Source: Smittium culicis (lineage: Eukaryota; Kickxellomycota; Harpellomycetes; Harpellales; Legeriomycetaceae). Taken from it: DNA of 23,469 nt. This document shows, piece by piece, positions 7,522 through 18,267 of the stretch. A program made the translations under genes and the position numbers. Positions within the stretch are counted from its first letter, which is position 1, and the number at the start of each line of letters is the position of its first letter. The DNA is taken from the NCBI GenBank assembly GCA_001970855.1, contig LSSN01002538.1, positions 1 to 23,469 of the forward strand. Reading direction: 5' to 3'. The notes below the pieces were generated by a model. The model was not told the DNA's origin. It was given only the letters and a program-made list of their open reading frames with translations, and ran no database searches.

Positions 7522-10500
7522 GCCATTAAAGCTTAGTTCTACAATAATGCTTGCTAAAATATGTCATAAAATTGCGACTAATTTGTTTCGCTATAATTTT
7601 AAGGCCTTTATAACAACTAATTTTTATTAAAATTAATATACTTATATTCATATGACTCATAATTTAACCGCTTTGAATCTAACAGAGTTTACCCGAGATA
7701 ATAAATATTTAAAACAATTAATATAATAAATAGAAACTTTAATTTAAAATTTAGTACTATCAAGATTAAAAAATACCAATTTTATTTAATAATTTGAACA
7801 AGATATAAAATAAAATGCAATATAATTTTCTTCATCTAATTGTGTCCCCAAAAACCTCGTTTTTTTTTTTGTTTAGCACCAAAGCGCTATTCTTTTTTGA
7901 AAGCTGTGTGTGCAATGACCAAAAAACCATAATCAAATAAAACTATACATACTTTAGACCCGTTCCAAGAAATTAAAAACGTCAATGAATCTTTTTTTTT
8001 TGTTGCATGACAAAGTTTAATAGAAATCAGCCTTTAAAAAAGCTCTATAAAATCTGGATATGAATTGATATTCAAGTCCTACTAGTTTAGAGAAAGGGGA
8101 AGACGATGGATTTTCTCGCTTTTTAGCTTTGAAGAGACATATATTTTAAATCAAACTATGATAAAAAATTAGATATATTTTTTCATATAAAAAATCATAT
8201 TTACGTGCTTGTATTATTCACAACAAAAAAAATAATTTGGTGAACTGAGATCCGAAAATATAAAATACAAAGAAATGTTTGATTTTTTTTTTAAAAACGA
8301 TCAAGTAAACTTGTTCCGAATTAAAAAGAAGTTGATTAATATCATATCTCTCAAAATATACTTAATTCATTAAACGATACAGAGTTTAATCCTTTCAAAA
8401 TACGTTTATTTTCTTATTTAAATAGGTATATTCACCGTTTGTTTATCTGCTATTATTCTATTTATTAGATTGGTCCTTTAATTATGATTCAAATGTTTTT
8501 TATACCAATAAGCATACTTAATTGAGAAAGAAGCTATGGAACATAGTCACACTTCAACGCTACTTGAGGTTCAATTAATTTTGCTCTTCACCCTCACTCA
8601 TCAAATAATACTCCCTGATACCTTTAAAACTATTATAACATCGATACGTATGCTTAATAATTAAAAACAAGTAAAACATAGTTTTTTATATATTTAATGT
8701 TAAATTAAACTTGTTATTTATCAAATCAACTTTTAAAAGATATAAGCGGATAAAAATTTTTTTCACTAATTAAATTATCCGGAATAAAAGATTGATCTAT
8801 ATATACGAGTGAGATGAGGAGGGGTGTGTGATTAGCAATACATATTAAAAAATATAAACCATTTATCACTCTATAGCTTTTACATCGCAGAATCTACCAA
8901 TAAATGATTTAGTACCTAACGTATTTTTATTTTTTTTCACTCAACTAGTTTCAAATTTTATTCAAGCAAATAAGTTCGACACTTTTATTGTTCAAAATAA
9001 GCTTTAAATATATTTACACTCATTTTCTTTTCTTTTTGTAAAGCAAAACGATCTCCCGCACATAGCTCAACCTTAAAACCTGTTTAGCAATAATTTTAGA
9101 TTTTCGATCGATTTATTTCTGGACAAAAAGAAAAAAATTTATTAAAAGTACAGTTATAAACCTAACTATTAAATAGGTGTTTCTCACGAAAGGTAAAAAG
9201 AAAAAAAGATAGAAGGCCTCGATAAATATAGAATTACCATAATCAAGTAACCTTGTCAAGTAATCAAATATTATCATTTGTATGAATGTTTATGTACAAT
9301 CAAAGTTGCTATTATTCAATTTTTCTTTTTACAAAATCTTAGTTTTTTATATTTTATATACGAATTTATTGAAATGGATTTATTAAATGATATTGGCGAC
9401 CATAATTCAAATATAAACTCCAGAGAATCAGCCAAGAATATGGTCATAATCACTTTATTCTCGTTTATCGCGAATCTTTCATTATCTTTTTGACTAGATA
9501 CTTCTCTTGTCCAGTTCTTGTTTTTTTTAGCAAATTTAATTTTTTTTAAACTGCCTTTTTTACAAATATTTATTTACTCATCACTCAATAAGTAAATATC
9601 ATTTTATGCTAAAAATAAATTCCTCTATAGAATTTACTCTCCATAGCTATCTTTTAAAATTTTGCTAAAGCTATGATAATATTTAGAGCATAAAATACAG
9701 TATTATACGCTAGAAATTAAAAAATAAATTCTAATGATTCAGTTAAATATTTTGATATTTTTGTAGCATAAAAAACATAATCCCTTGCAAAAATAGCTTA
9801 TCGCTTTCTCAAGAATTGCTTTGATAAATGTTTTTATAATAATAAGCTTTAAATAATTGCTATTCATATATCATAAAAAATATTTAAGTTAATTAGTGGT
9901 TAAGCGTTCTGTAAGAGTTAAAAAAAAAGACCAATTATTTTCAGACATCTTCCCCTCAGTTAGTGTAAGGAAATCTTACAATGGTTAGTCTAGCCCAGCT
10001 TGGATAGTTTTTATTTGTTACTTTAAATACAACCAAATCTAAAACATATAAAATTCGATAATTATAAAAATAAAAATACAAAACAAGTTTTTGCATTTGT
10101 TTTGACTTTAGAAAAAAAACTGTAATAAACATAACAAGATTCTATTTTGTCGACATAATATTGGATTTATTTTTCTATCATAAATCGCCATGAAAAAAAA
10201 ATATATTACTACCCCAACTATTTTAATGAATTGAAAATTTGAGCTTTTTTTTTTTTGTGGAGATGACTTTTAATGACTAAATATTCTTTTAATACTTTTA
10301 ATTATGTGATCAAAGAACCCAATCATCTAGCATTAACAAAAAACTAGGAATTTAACAAAACTAAAATTTAAAAAATTAACAAAAATTTTTTTTTGTGCAA
10401 GTCAAACAGATCGAATCAAGAATCTCTCGATACATCACTCCACGATATAAAAAATATCAATATATTAAGAGACATGGTAGCATCGAAGAGATTTATTCGC

Positions 10501-11124
10501 TGTTTATATATTAAAATAGTAATTAGTATTCATTATAAGCTAATCTGGAAAATGGAGATCAATTGATAATGTAGCATCCTGATTAAATATATTTTTTAGC
10601 TAATTAAATTTTATTTCGCTGGTTTTTACTACCATTTTTTTGTTTTAGTGATTTTGTTAAGCGTGATCACAAGTTGGCATAAAAAACTAAAGTAAAAAAT
10701 AAAATAACAATTCTTCATCCAACCCTATATCCCCCATCTCTTTCTACTTATCTAGCAACTCCGTACTATCCAAGAACAGGTTGATGATAATTTTATATCT
10801 AATTTTAATTTTAATTCAATAAACTCACTAGGTAAAAATAATAAAACATATATATAATATATATATTTTTTAGAAATTTTAAATTTAACACAAAGTATAG
10901 ATATTAAGTTCCTTTTTTTATTTAAATTTATATTACGGCGATTATTTAATTTGTTTATATAGAATATATGATCTTATTCCAAAAAAAATTTTTTTTTGAA
11001 TAAAAGTCTCTTATTTAAAGTATAATTTTTAATTTTTATATGAATGCATTAATATTTCATACACCGTATAGCTATAAAAGCAATTTTTATTATAAAAATC
11101 AGAGTTTCATTCTAGTTTTTAATA

Positions 11125-12646
11125 ATGACAAGACTGATACTGATAGGAAAAATATTTCTGAGAGTTTTTTTATGTGCAGGATTTATTTTTAGTATAAGCG
11201 CAGTTAAGAACAGCCAACATCAATTTATAAACTCAGAAATCAGTCAAGAAAGTATAGATGCGTTTAGCAACATAGAAGAATTCAATGCACTTTGTGAAGC
11301 GAATGGAATTACAAAGAAAAACTATAAACCAGTACTTAATAATGAACTTATTTTTTCTCAGGTTGTATTAAGACATGGTGCCAGAACCCCAAAATATACA
11401 ACTAATAATATGTTAAATAGCTGGTATGATTGCTCGTATATAAGCGAATTAGGTATTCCAAAAAGTAGTTCAAGCTCATTTGATCACAATAAATTCAAAC
11501 TCTTAGTAAAAACTCTTATTCCAAAAAAAAGCTCTACTAATTTGAGCCGGAATATCTGGGAAGGGAATTGTATGCTAGGTCAGATGACAGATTATGGGGA
11601 AGAACAACTTGAAAGACTTGGAAAAAGTTTGAGAGAAACTTACATAGACAAGTTTAAATACATAGATCCTAAACTGGATATAAATACGTCGATTTTTATA
11701 AGATCAAGTGATAGCATGTAATTATTTTGATTTACCCAAATAATCACAAAACTTTAATACTTTTTGTAAACTAGATACTGATTTTTATTGATAATTTAGG
11801 AGATGTATAAAAACAGTTAATCACTTTTTAAAAGGATTATATCCCAGTGAACACAGAAAAAGCGATTTAAAATTGGAGGTAAATGTTAGCCCAAAAGAAA
11901 TCGATGTTTTAGGAATTTCTCGGAAAAGTTGCTATAATTATAAAAAAACAAAGCAAAAGATTTTACAACAAGAAGAGTATATAGATTTTATAAAAAGGAA
12001 CTCATCGTTTACGGAAAAGATAAATAGGATATTTGGATTTAAAAATAGCGAAAGAAATAACACTAGAATTTGGCACGTAAATTATGATATTCTAATTTCA
12101 AATTTATGCAACAAAAAGTCGCCAATGTGTTATAAGGGCGAATGTATTACTATAAACGATATAAAAAAAGCAAAAGAATTAGCTGGAAAAGAACTGGATT
12201 TTTTTTACTCTTTGAATAACGAATACTCAGCTAAAATTAGTAAGCTTAAAGGAGGCTATTTTTTGCGCGAGCTTTTAAATGAATTGAAAGATAGAATGCA
12301 TGGAAGTATGGATATAAATAATTCAAAATGTCACAATCAGAAGCTCAGTATTTACTCAGTTCACGAATCAACATTTATTAGTATACTAAGCATTATCGGA
12401 GATATAAAATACTCACAAGTGCCGCTATTTCGATCGAATATGGTTTTTGAGCTCTGGAGAAATTCCACTTCAAAAGATAATTATAAGATAAGGGTAATTT
12501 TTAATGGAAGAATATTAAGTGCAACTCCATTTATTGAAAATACTGGATGGTGTGATCTTAGCTCATGCTCCTTTCCAATATATGAAAAAAGAGTATTGGA
12601 ATACTCTAAGAAGAATTTATACGAAATGTGTTTTGGCGAATTATAG
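11125..12646 (+). CDS. Histidine acid phosphatase, ACP6/PXYLP1-like, secreted or membrane-anchored
   Basis: Branch-2 histidine phosphatase that should hydrolyse phosphomonoesters through a phosphohistidine intermediate; the substrate is unknown. Exons are 11125-11717 and 11800-12646 (TAG). The 82-nt intron 11718-11799 (GTAATT...TTTAG) splits a Met codon, giving 479 aa. Residues 1-27 form a hydrophobic signal peptide or signal anchor. The catalytic motif VVLRHGARTP sits at about 80-89, with nucleophile His84 and phosphate-binding Arg83 and Arg87. GQMTDYGEEQLERLGKSLR follows. At 193-199 the junction reads RSSDSMR, matching the RSTD..R motif, with GLYPSEH shortly after. The proton-donor motif is SVHESTF (His386-Glu387), where ACP6/PXYLP1 proteins and fungal phytases have His-Asp. 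The C-terminal RVIFNGR and a Cys-rich GWCDLSSC region fit the acid-phosphatase-6/2-phosphoxylose-phosphatase group, and the length is close to human PXYLP1 (480). An alternative is a MINPP-type enzyme, although that group uses HAE. Gene and superfamily are secure; the subfamily is less so. Confidence 0.88.
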
Positions 12647-15123
12647 AAGCAAAAAAATTCCATATTAGATAAAATTTTTTTAATGTTTATTTTCGAGTTA
12701 TTTTTACTAATTTATTTATTATATCAAATGATATAGAAGACTGTAAACAATTAATCTTTTTTATTTTTTAATTAAAAATTGGAAATATGAATTAATTATT
12801 AGTTTTAGTTTTAGGTTATTTAGACATTCCAAAGCAAATTATGTGTTTTTTATACAAAGGTTTAATAAATCATTATAATAAAACAGTTGATTTTTTATGA
12901 AGGATTATTAATGAATGAAGTTTTATTCAATGTATTAGATTACTGTGAATAAAACTATAAGAGCTGTCATATCCCAAAATAAGAAAAAATTTTGAAAAAA
13001 TTAGGATCAAATTTATATATTGATAAGAATTCTTTTTAAATCAACTAAAAATTACAATTTAAACACAATTAGATCAAAATATCTGTAATTTAACAAAATG
13101 AATACATTGAACAGAACCTCTCATATTTAAAACTTATATTCATAAATTAAAAAATATATTTAAACATTAAATTGAGTAAGAATAAGTATTTGTTTTTGAA
13201 AAATAGCGTAATCCGTAAAAATAAAAACAGTAAAAAAACGAGAAATAATATTTAACATTTTAATACAAAAATGCTTTTCAAAATTGCTAGATTTAATTAT
13301 CTACAAAGAAAATTTTGATGCACCAGAATTTAAAGAAATAAAAATAAGATAATTTTGATTTATTATAACTAAAATAAAATTTTCAAATATATCATTGATT
13401 TAAAATTAAAATTAAGATGCTACATTTAGCATCAATATTATAATAAATATTGCACATCGAAAAATTCCAAAATGTATCTGATGGAGTTAATAGACAGTTA
13501 TATAATATCTTGTTTGTTTTTTATCGAAAATTCAAAAATGAATTCACTGAATTTACAACAAGAATAGTGTTAGTATAATAATTGTTTCCAGTTCCTATTA
13601 AATTTTGGCATAAAAATAATAACCAAAACACATAAATTTAATACTGTTTTTGTATAGTTCGGAATAATCTATTGTTGGAATTTCTACTTTTAATTCATAG
13701 GCTTAAATACATTTTTTCTGGATACAAATGCATTAAAGAACGCTTTAACTATTTAAGGTTTAGCCTTTGGATAGTATCTAAATCTGATGTATTTATTTGT
13801 GAAGTACTGTTTTAAACATCACTTTCATTAAAGGGGTACTATGGTGAGCTAAATTATATTTTTCAGAATCTCTAATCATAAACAAAATTATCTTCAAATA
13901 ATTATATTGTTACTATTAAGGGTTATAGAGGGAAATAGTTAATTCATAAAATTCGTTATACAAAGATCGTAATATCAACAAAAACTAAAATAAGTGACTA
14001 TGTAATAAAAAACTAGTACAATTAATGGATAACCTATTATTGTTGGTCGGTACTATTTTACCAATTTAGTGAATTTTTTTTTGCTTTTTTGTTTAGTTTA
14101 GGGTTGAAATCGCAATTCTATGGAGCTTTATACGTTATTGAGATATGTTTATATATTTGAATATCCCAATAAATATATACAACGCTGGTAGAATAATTTT
14201 ACTGTAAAAAAACTTGTATATAATATTTAAATATAATCGATTTTCAGGCTATATTTACAAAAAAAATCAATTAATATAGTTTATTTATAAACTTCAATTT
14301 TTAAAAGCATCAAAAAGTAGAATTTTTATCTTTTTACCAGGATGATAAAGCAATAAATAGAATAAAATCAACATAGCGATTTTCCATTTATTTATAATGG
14401 CAAAATCCCAATAGTATTCCATGTATTATATAGGAGATTAACTGCAGAAGCTCAGCTTTTTCTATAAAAAATTTTCCATGTAAATAATCTAGGTCAATAT
14501 TTTTTCGAACTCTATTAGAAAATACATTCTAATAAAAAATCAGACGCATGCGATTATTTCTTCTAATCCAGGTTGGCAGATAAATATACAAAAAGAAAAA
14601 TGTACCGTTTTTTCAATATTATTCATGTAATATAGCAATTTTATATCTAATAATAAAAAATATCCGAGAAATCTGATTTTGTTAAATAGATGAAATAACA
14701 AGATTTGTTTATATTTTTTTCCCGTCCTGATTTATATCAAAAACAAGCTCAATTAAGAATATCAATCTAAAAAATAAATTCAGGCCTTTGCGTAGAAAAC
14801 GGAGAATACAGTTGGGAAATAAGTAAAGCAACGAAAAAAATATAACGACAGTATTTATTAGAAAAAAATTATATATAAAGTCGATAAAGACAAAATTAAA
14901 AAGGAAAAAAATTGCCAAAAAACATTGAATTTATATTTTTAAAACCTTCAAATCAAGAAATAATTAAATGACATTCAAAAAATATATATACAAAGAAAAA
15001 GATATGATACGAGGGAGTGGGTTATGGTGGTAAAAGAATTTGGTTTATTTTATACAGTCTAAATACAAATAAGCAAGGTTATTTTTTCCTAAAAAAGAAG
15101 AAAAAAAAAGATAAAAAGCTAAA
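12647..15123. other. AT-rich intergenic, no gene seen
   Basis: About 2.5 kb lying downstream of both the plus-strand phosphatase gene and the minus-strand Sel1 gene, so it should hold their 3' ends. It is extremely AT-rich with dense stops. A 69-codon minus-strand frame at 14709-14918 is Phe/Ile/Leu-rich, as expected from T-rich DNA, and is not accepted as a gene. Confidence 0.6.
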
Positions 15124-18100
15124 TTAGGCAGCGGGGGCGGCGATATCAAAAACAACGAGGTTTGAGACGTCAAAGATTTTCGAAACTTTATATTTCTTGA
15201 GGAGGCAAGCGCGGAGTCTGTCAATGGCCGAGCTGTCGCCGCTGGATATTGCTTTCTGGTACCAGTGGATAGCGGCATTATCGTCAGCGGCGGTACCGAG
15301 ACCGCGTTCGTAGCAGACGCCGAGCCAGTGCATAGCAGGCGCGTGGTTGAACGAAATCGCAGCCTTTTTGAACCACATTATTGCCTGGAACTCGTTCTTG
15401 GCAGTTCCGACGCCTTCGAGAAGGGCGAGGCCGAGCTTCTCCATAGCGCGGGCGTGGTCCATCTTTGCGGCGACGCGGTAGAGGTATACGGCCTTCTCAA
15501 GGTTCTGCGCGACGCCAATACCCTGCGAGTAGCAGTAGCCGACGTTGCAGATCGCCCACGGGTTGTTCTGCGAGGCCGAGCTTGTGTAGTAGTAGAAGGC
15601 CAGCTTCAAGTTCTGCGGCGTGCCAATACCTTCCTCGTAGCAGTATCCGAGTGAGTTCTGCGCAAGAGCGTTTCCTGACTTTGCACTTGCTTGGAACCAT
15701 TTGAACGCTTGGTTGTCGTCCTTTTCGAGGCCTATACCGTTGCGGTAGCAGTAGCCGAGGGATAACTGCGCTGGCGGGTGGTTGCGCGTGGCTGCGAGCT
15801 TGTACCACTTGACGGCCTCTTCGAAATTGGCGGTGACGCCGGCGCCGTTCTGGTAGCAGTAGCCCAGCGAGTGATACGCATAGATATTGCCCTGCGCAGC
15901 TGCTTTATGGTACCACTTGACGGCCTCCTGCTCGTTTTTTTCGACATAGATTCCGTTTTGGTAGCAGTAGCCGAGATTGTGCTGGGCGCGCGCGTGGCCC
16001 TGGTTAGCTGCGCGCTGGTACCAGTATGTCGCCATTGCGGGATTTTCTTCGATTCCGATACCGTACTGGTAGCAGTAGCCGAGGTTGCATTCTGCCCACG
16101 GGTAGCCCTGCAGAGCAGATAGGCGGTACCACTTGACGGCTTGCTTCGAGTTCTTGCGCACGCCAAGTCCGTCCTCGTGACAGTAGCCAAGTGAGTTTTG
16201 TGCGAAAGCGTTGCCACGTTCAGCGGCTTTCTTGTACCATTCCACGGCGAGGTATGGGTTTCTTGGAACGCCGATACCGTCTTCGTAGCAGTAGCCTAGG
16301 TTATACATAGCGACGGATTCGCCTTGGTTAGCGGCGAGTAGGTACCATTTGACGGCTTCGACCTTATCCTGCTTGACACCAAACCCTTCGCCGTAGCAGT
16401 ATCCCAGAATACCTTGACCACGTGAGTTGCCCTGTTTGGCGGATTTGAGATAGAGCTCAAAGGCCATCTTTTCGTCAGTTTGTGCTCCAATACCGTCGTG
16501 GTAGCAAAGGCCGAGCGCGTACTGCGCTTCAGGTAAATTGTGCTCGTTGCTTGCCGAAACTAGCCAGTTGAGCGACTCGTGGCACGTATTTTCCTTGACT
16601 CGTAGGGCCCAGTACTCGGCTTTGGTGCGGTTTATGCACACGCCGGGACGACCGTACTTTTTGAGAAATGCGAGTCTGGACTGGGCAAGTGCGTTGCCCT
16701 TGATTGCTGGAGGGGTGTAGAGCTTCTCGGCTTTTGAGTAATTGCAGTCGACACCGATTCCAAACTCGTAGCAGAAACCAAGGATGGTTATAGCTTGCTG
16801 CACGGCGAAGGCGTTGATGTCACCATACACGCACAGTTTTTCAAATAGCTCAACTGACTTGCGCACGTTCTTGATTGAACTATGGGAGCCAAAGAAGGAG
16901 GCTAAAGCGGATGAGAAAGTCTGCGAGATGTTTTTGAGGTACAATAAGTGTTCGTGCGGGTATGTATAAAAGGTATCCACGTTGAGATCTTGGTTCGAGT
17001 CGGAGGTAGTTTCGGTATCAAGAGCGGCTTTATTTAGGATTTCTATCTTGACTAGCTTTGATGGGTTGAAAGTGGGTGTATTGGGATTGATAGAGTTGAA
17101 AGCAAGTTCAGGCAGAGTTTTGGTTTGTGGATTCCTGTTATTACTCATATGGCTATGCGTACTTGTACATTGATATTTCCCACTTCTATACGGCTTTATC
17201 GACAGACTCTGAGATTTAGCGAGATCCGACGTGTACCGTTTACTAAGCCCGAGCTGGGAGTAAGAGTTCATGTCATTCAAGTTAACGGTGCTGAGACTGC
17301 ACACAGGGAGCGAGTAGTGCTTGAGTTTGTTGTAATTGACTGTTTCAAATGATTTTTCAGCAGAACATTTATCTGAATTTTCGCAATTGTAGAAGGAGTA
17401 TAATGAGCTGTATTTGGACGAGCTTGCAGGGATGTATTGTGATGGGCTATGTGACGGCGAAGTTACCGAGAGTTCAGAGAATAAAGTGTTAAGATTTTTT
17501 GATAGTGGGGTGGAGTTACGACTAGATTGCTGAGATTCTGGTGAGTATAGGCTTGAACAGCTTCTAGTTTTGAACTCGCTGATACTGAGAGATTTCTGTT
17601 TAAGGTTGGGTGAGTCAGAGTTTTTAAGGATAGTTTGCATATTGGATGGATCGATTGTTTTGAGACATCGTGAGCTAGGACTGGTAGTTGTGAGTTCATC
17701 GACGGTGGTGGATCTCGAATTAATGTACAGGGTGTCTGAGGAGGCGTTGAATTGGGGAGGATTGTTGATAGAACATGTTCCAATTGGAGTCTCGGATTCC
17801 GAGTCAGAGTAGATATTAATGTCGTTTGGAATTTTAGCAAACTTGAAGTTGATTACAGAAGGTTTCTTTATAGATTTGACAGAGTACTTTGGGGCATCGG
17901 GGTCAGGCTTTTTTGCGTTAATGAGTGAGTTGTATTCGTTTTGGACTATACCCGAACAAATGATGGTATACCGGCGTTTCATGCTAGAAATGCGGTTTGT
18001 TATGGATTTAGCAGTAGTGGAAGAAATTTTTTTAGCATAGCTGATAGGCTTTGATAGTAAGGATGAACTGACGGTGGTTAGGGATGATGTGAACTTTTCA

Positions 18101-18267
18101 GTAGAAGATGTATTGATAGTTTTAAAATTCTTAGATATAGTTGATCCAGTTTCAGAGTTAGTATAAACGAGTCGTTTATTAGGAGAAGGAGTCAATCTTG
18201 AGTTGCTGGTGTTTGTATACTGGAGTGAAGAGTCGATATGTACGCCATCGTTTATTTCAGATACCAT
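15124..18267 (-). CDS. Sel1-repeat (HCP-like) scaffold protein, Skt5/Chs4-type architecture
   Basis: Intronless minus-strand gene, ATG at 18267, TAA at 15126-15124, 1047 aa. Residues 1 to about 430 are Ser/Thr/Asn-rich and probably disordered (many SSS and TSS runs, SDSESE near 153). A helical segment at about 440-485 leads into about 14 Sel1-like repeats spanning 486-1011. Most repeats are exactly 36 aa with the pattern A.AQ.xLGYCYxxGIGVxxN, then A..WY..AA..G. Repeats 1-3 are degenerate and repeats 4-12 are very regular. The tail ends in IAAPAA with no CAAX box. Sel1 repeats form an alpha-alpha superhelix that binds partner proteins. A Ser-rich N-terminus plus C-terminal Sel1 repeats is the layout of fungal chitin-synthase regulators (Skt5/Chs4), but Skt5 proteins often carry a prenylation motif that is absent here. 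Hrd3/SEL1L is unlikely because there is no signal peptide or membrane segment. The repeat half is much richer in GC than the N-terminal half. Confidence 0.9.
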   Translation of the reverse strand: MVSEINDGVHIDSSLQYTNTSNSRLTPSPNKRLVYTNSETGSTISKNFKTINTSSTEKFTSSLTTVSSSLLSKPISYAKKISSTTAKSITNRISSMKRRYTIICSGIVQNEYNSLINAKKPDPDAPKYSVKSIKKPSVINFKFAKIPNDINIYSDSESETPIGTCSINNPPQFNASSDTLYINSRSTTVDELTTTSPSSRCLKTIDPSNMQTILKNSDSPNLKQKSLSISEFKTRSCSSLYSPESQQSSRNSTPLSKNLNTLFSELSVTSPSHSPSQYIPASSSKYSSLYSFYNCENSDKCSAEKSFETVNYNKLKHYSLPVCSLSTVNLNDMNSYSQLGLSKRYTSDLAKSQSLSIKPYRSGKYQCTSTHSHMSNNRNPQTKTLPELAFNSINPNTPTFNPSKLVKIEILNKAALDTETTSDSNQDLNVDTFYTYPHEHLLYLKNISQTFSSALASFFGSHSSIKNVRKSVELFEKLCVYGDINAFAVQQAITILGFCYEFGIGVDCNYSKAEKLYTPPAIKGNALAQSRLAFLKKYGRPGVCINRTKAEYWALRVKENTCHESLNWLVSASNEHNLPEAQYALGLCYHDGIGAQTDEKMAFELYLKSAKQGNSRGQGILGYCYGEGFGVKQDKVEAVKWYLLAANQGESVAMYNLGYCYEDGIGVPRNPYLAVEWYKKAAERGNAFAQNSLGYCHEDGLGVRKNSKQAVKWYRLSALQGYPWAECNLGYCYQYGIGIEENPAMATYWYQRAANQGHARAQHNLGYCYQNGIYVEKNEQEAVKWYHKAAAQGNIYAYHSLGYCYQNGAGVTANFEEAVKWYKLAATRNHPPAQLSLGYCYRNGIGLEKDDNQAFKWFQASAKSGNALAQNSLGYCYEEGIGTPQNLKLAFYYYTSSASQNNPWAICNVGYCYSQGIGVAQNLEKAVYLYRVAAKMDHARAMEKLGLALLEGVGTAKNEFQAIMWFKKAAISFNHAPAMHWLGVCYERGLGTAADDNAAIHWYQKAISSGDSSAIDRLRACLLKKYKVSKIFDVSNLVVFDIAAPAA
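15235..16812 (-). repeat. Tandem 108-bp coding repeats (Sel1 units)
   Basis: These DNA units encode the Sel1 repeats. A near-identical core, GGCTACTGCTAC on the minus strand (Gly-Tyr-Cys-Tyr), recurs about every 108 bp through nine adjacent units, from roughly 16400 down to 15530. Flanking positions diverge, so only short stretches are conserved at the nucleotide level. Confidence 0.85.

Larger units (their letters stand above)
6152..11124. other. Nearly 5 kb without a supported gene
   Basis: 6152-6550 is the presumed promoter of ILV6 copy B. From 6600 to 7200 base composition is less extreme and the minus strand has three consecutive short open frames (7003-7197, 6795-6941, 6604-6765). They could be remnants or tiny exons, but I recognise no family. 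From 7200 to 11124 the sequence is very AT-rich with many homopolymer runs (for example 17 T at 7303-7319). A 71-codon frame at 9278-9493 has no recognisable similarity. No tRNA, snRNA or transposase feature is visible. Confidence 0.5.

Noticed and set aside
9278..9493. 71-codon plus-strand frame in the gene-free region
   Set aside because: No recognisable domain, surrounded by non-coding AT-rich sequence, with a Phe/Leu/Ile run as expected by chance.
9893..9990. Possible tRNA (TTAGTGGTTAAGCG and nearby complementary-looking pieces)
   Set aside because: No acceptor stem closes and no T-loop GTTCRA-type box is present. It does not fold as a cloverleaf by eye.
15265..16217. Long frames on both strands across the Sel1 repeat block (plus 15265-15654 and 15778-16122, minus 15732-16217)
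   Set aside because: The GC-rich 108-bp periodic repeats keep alternative frames open. The true frame gives the Sel1 repeats.
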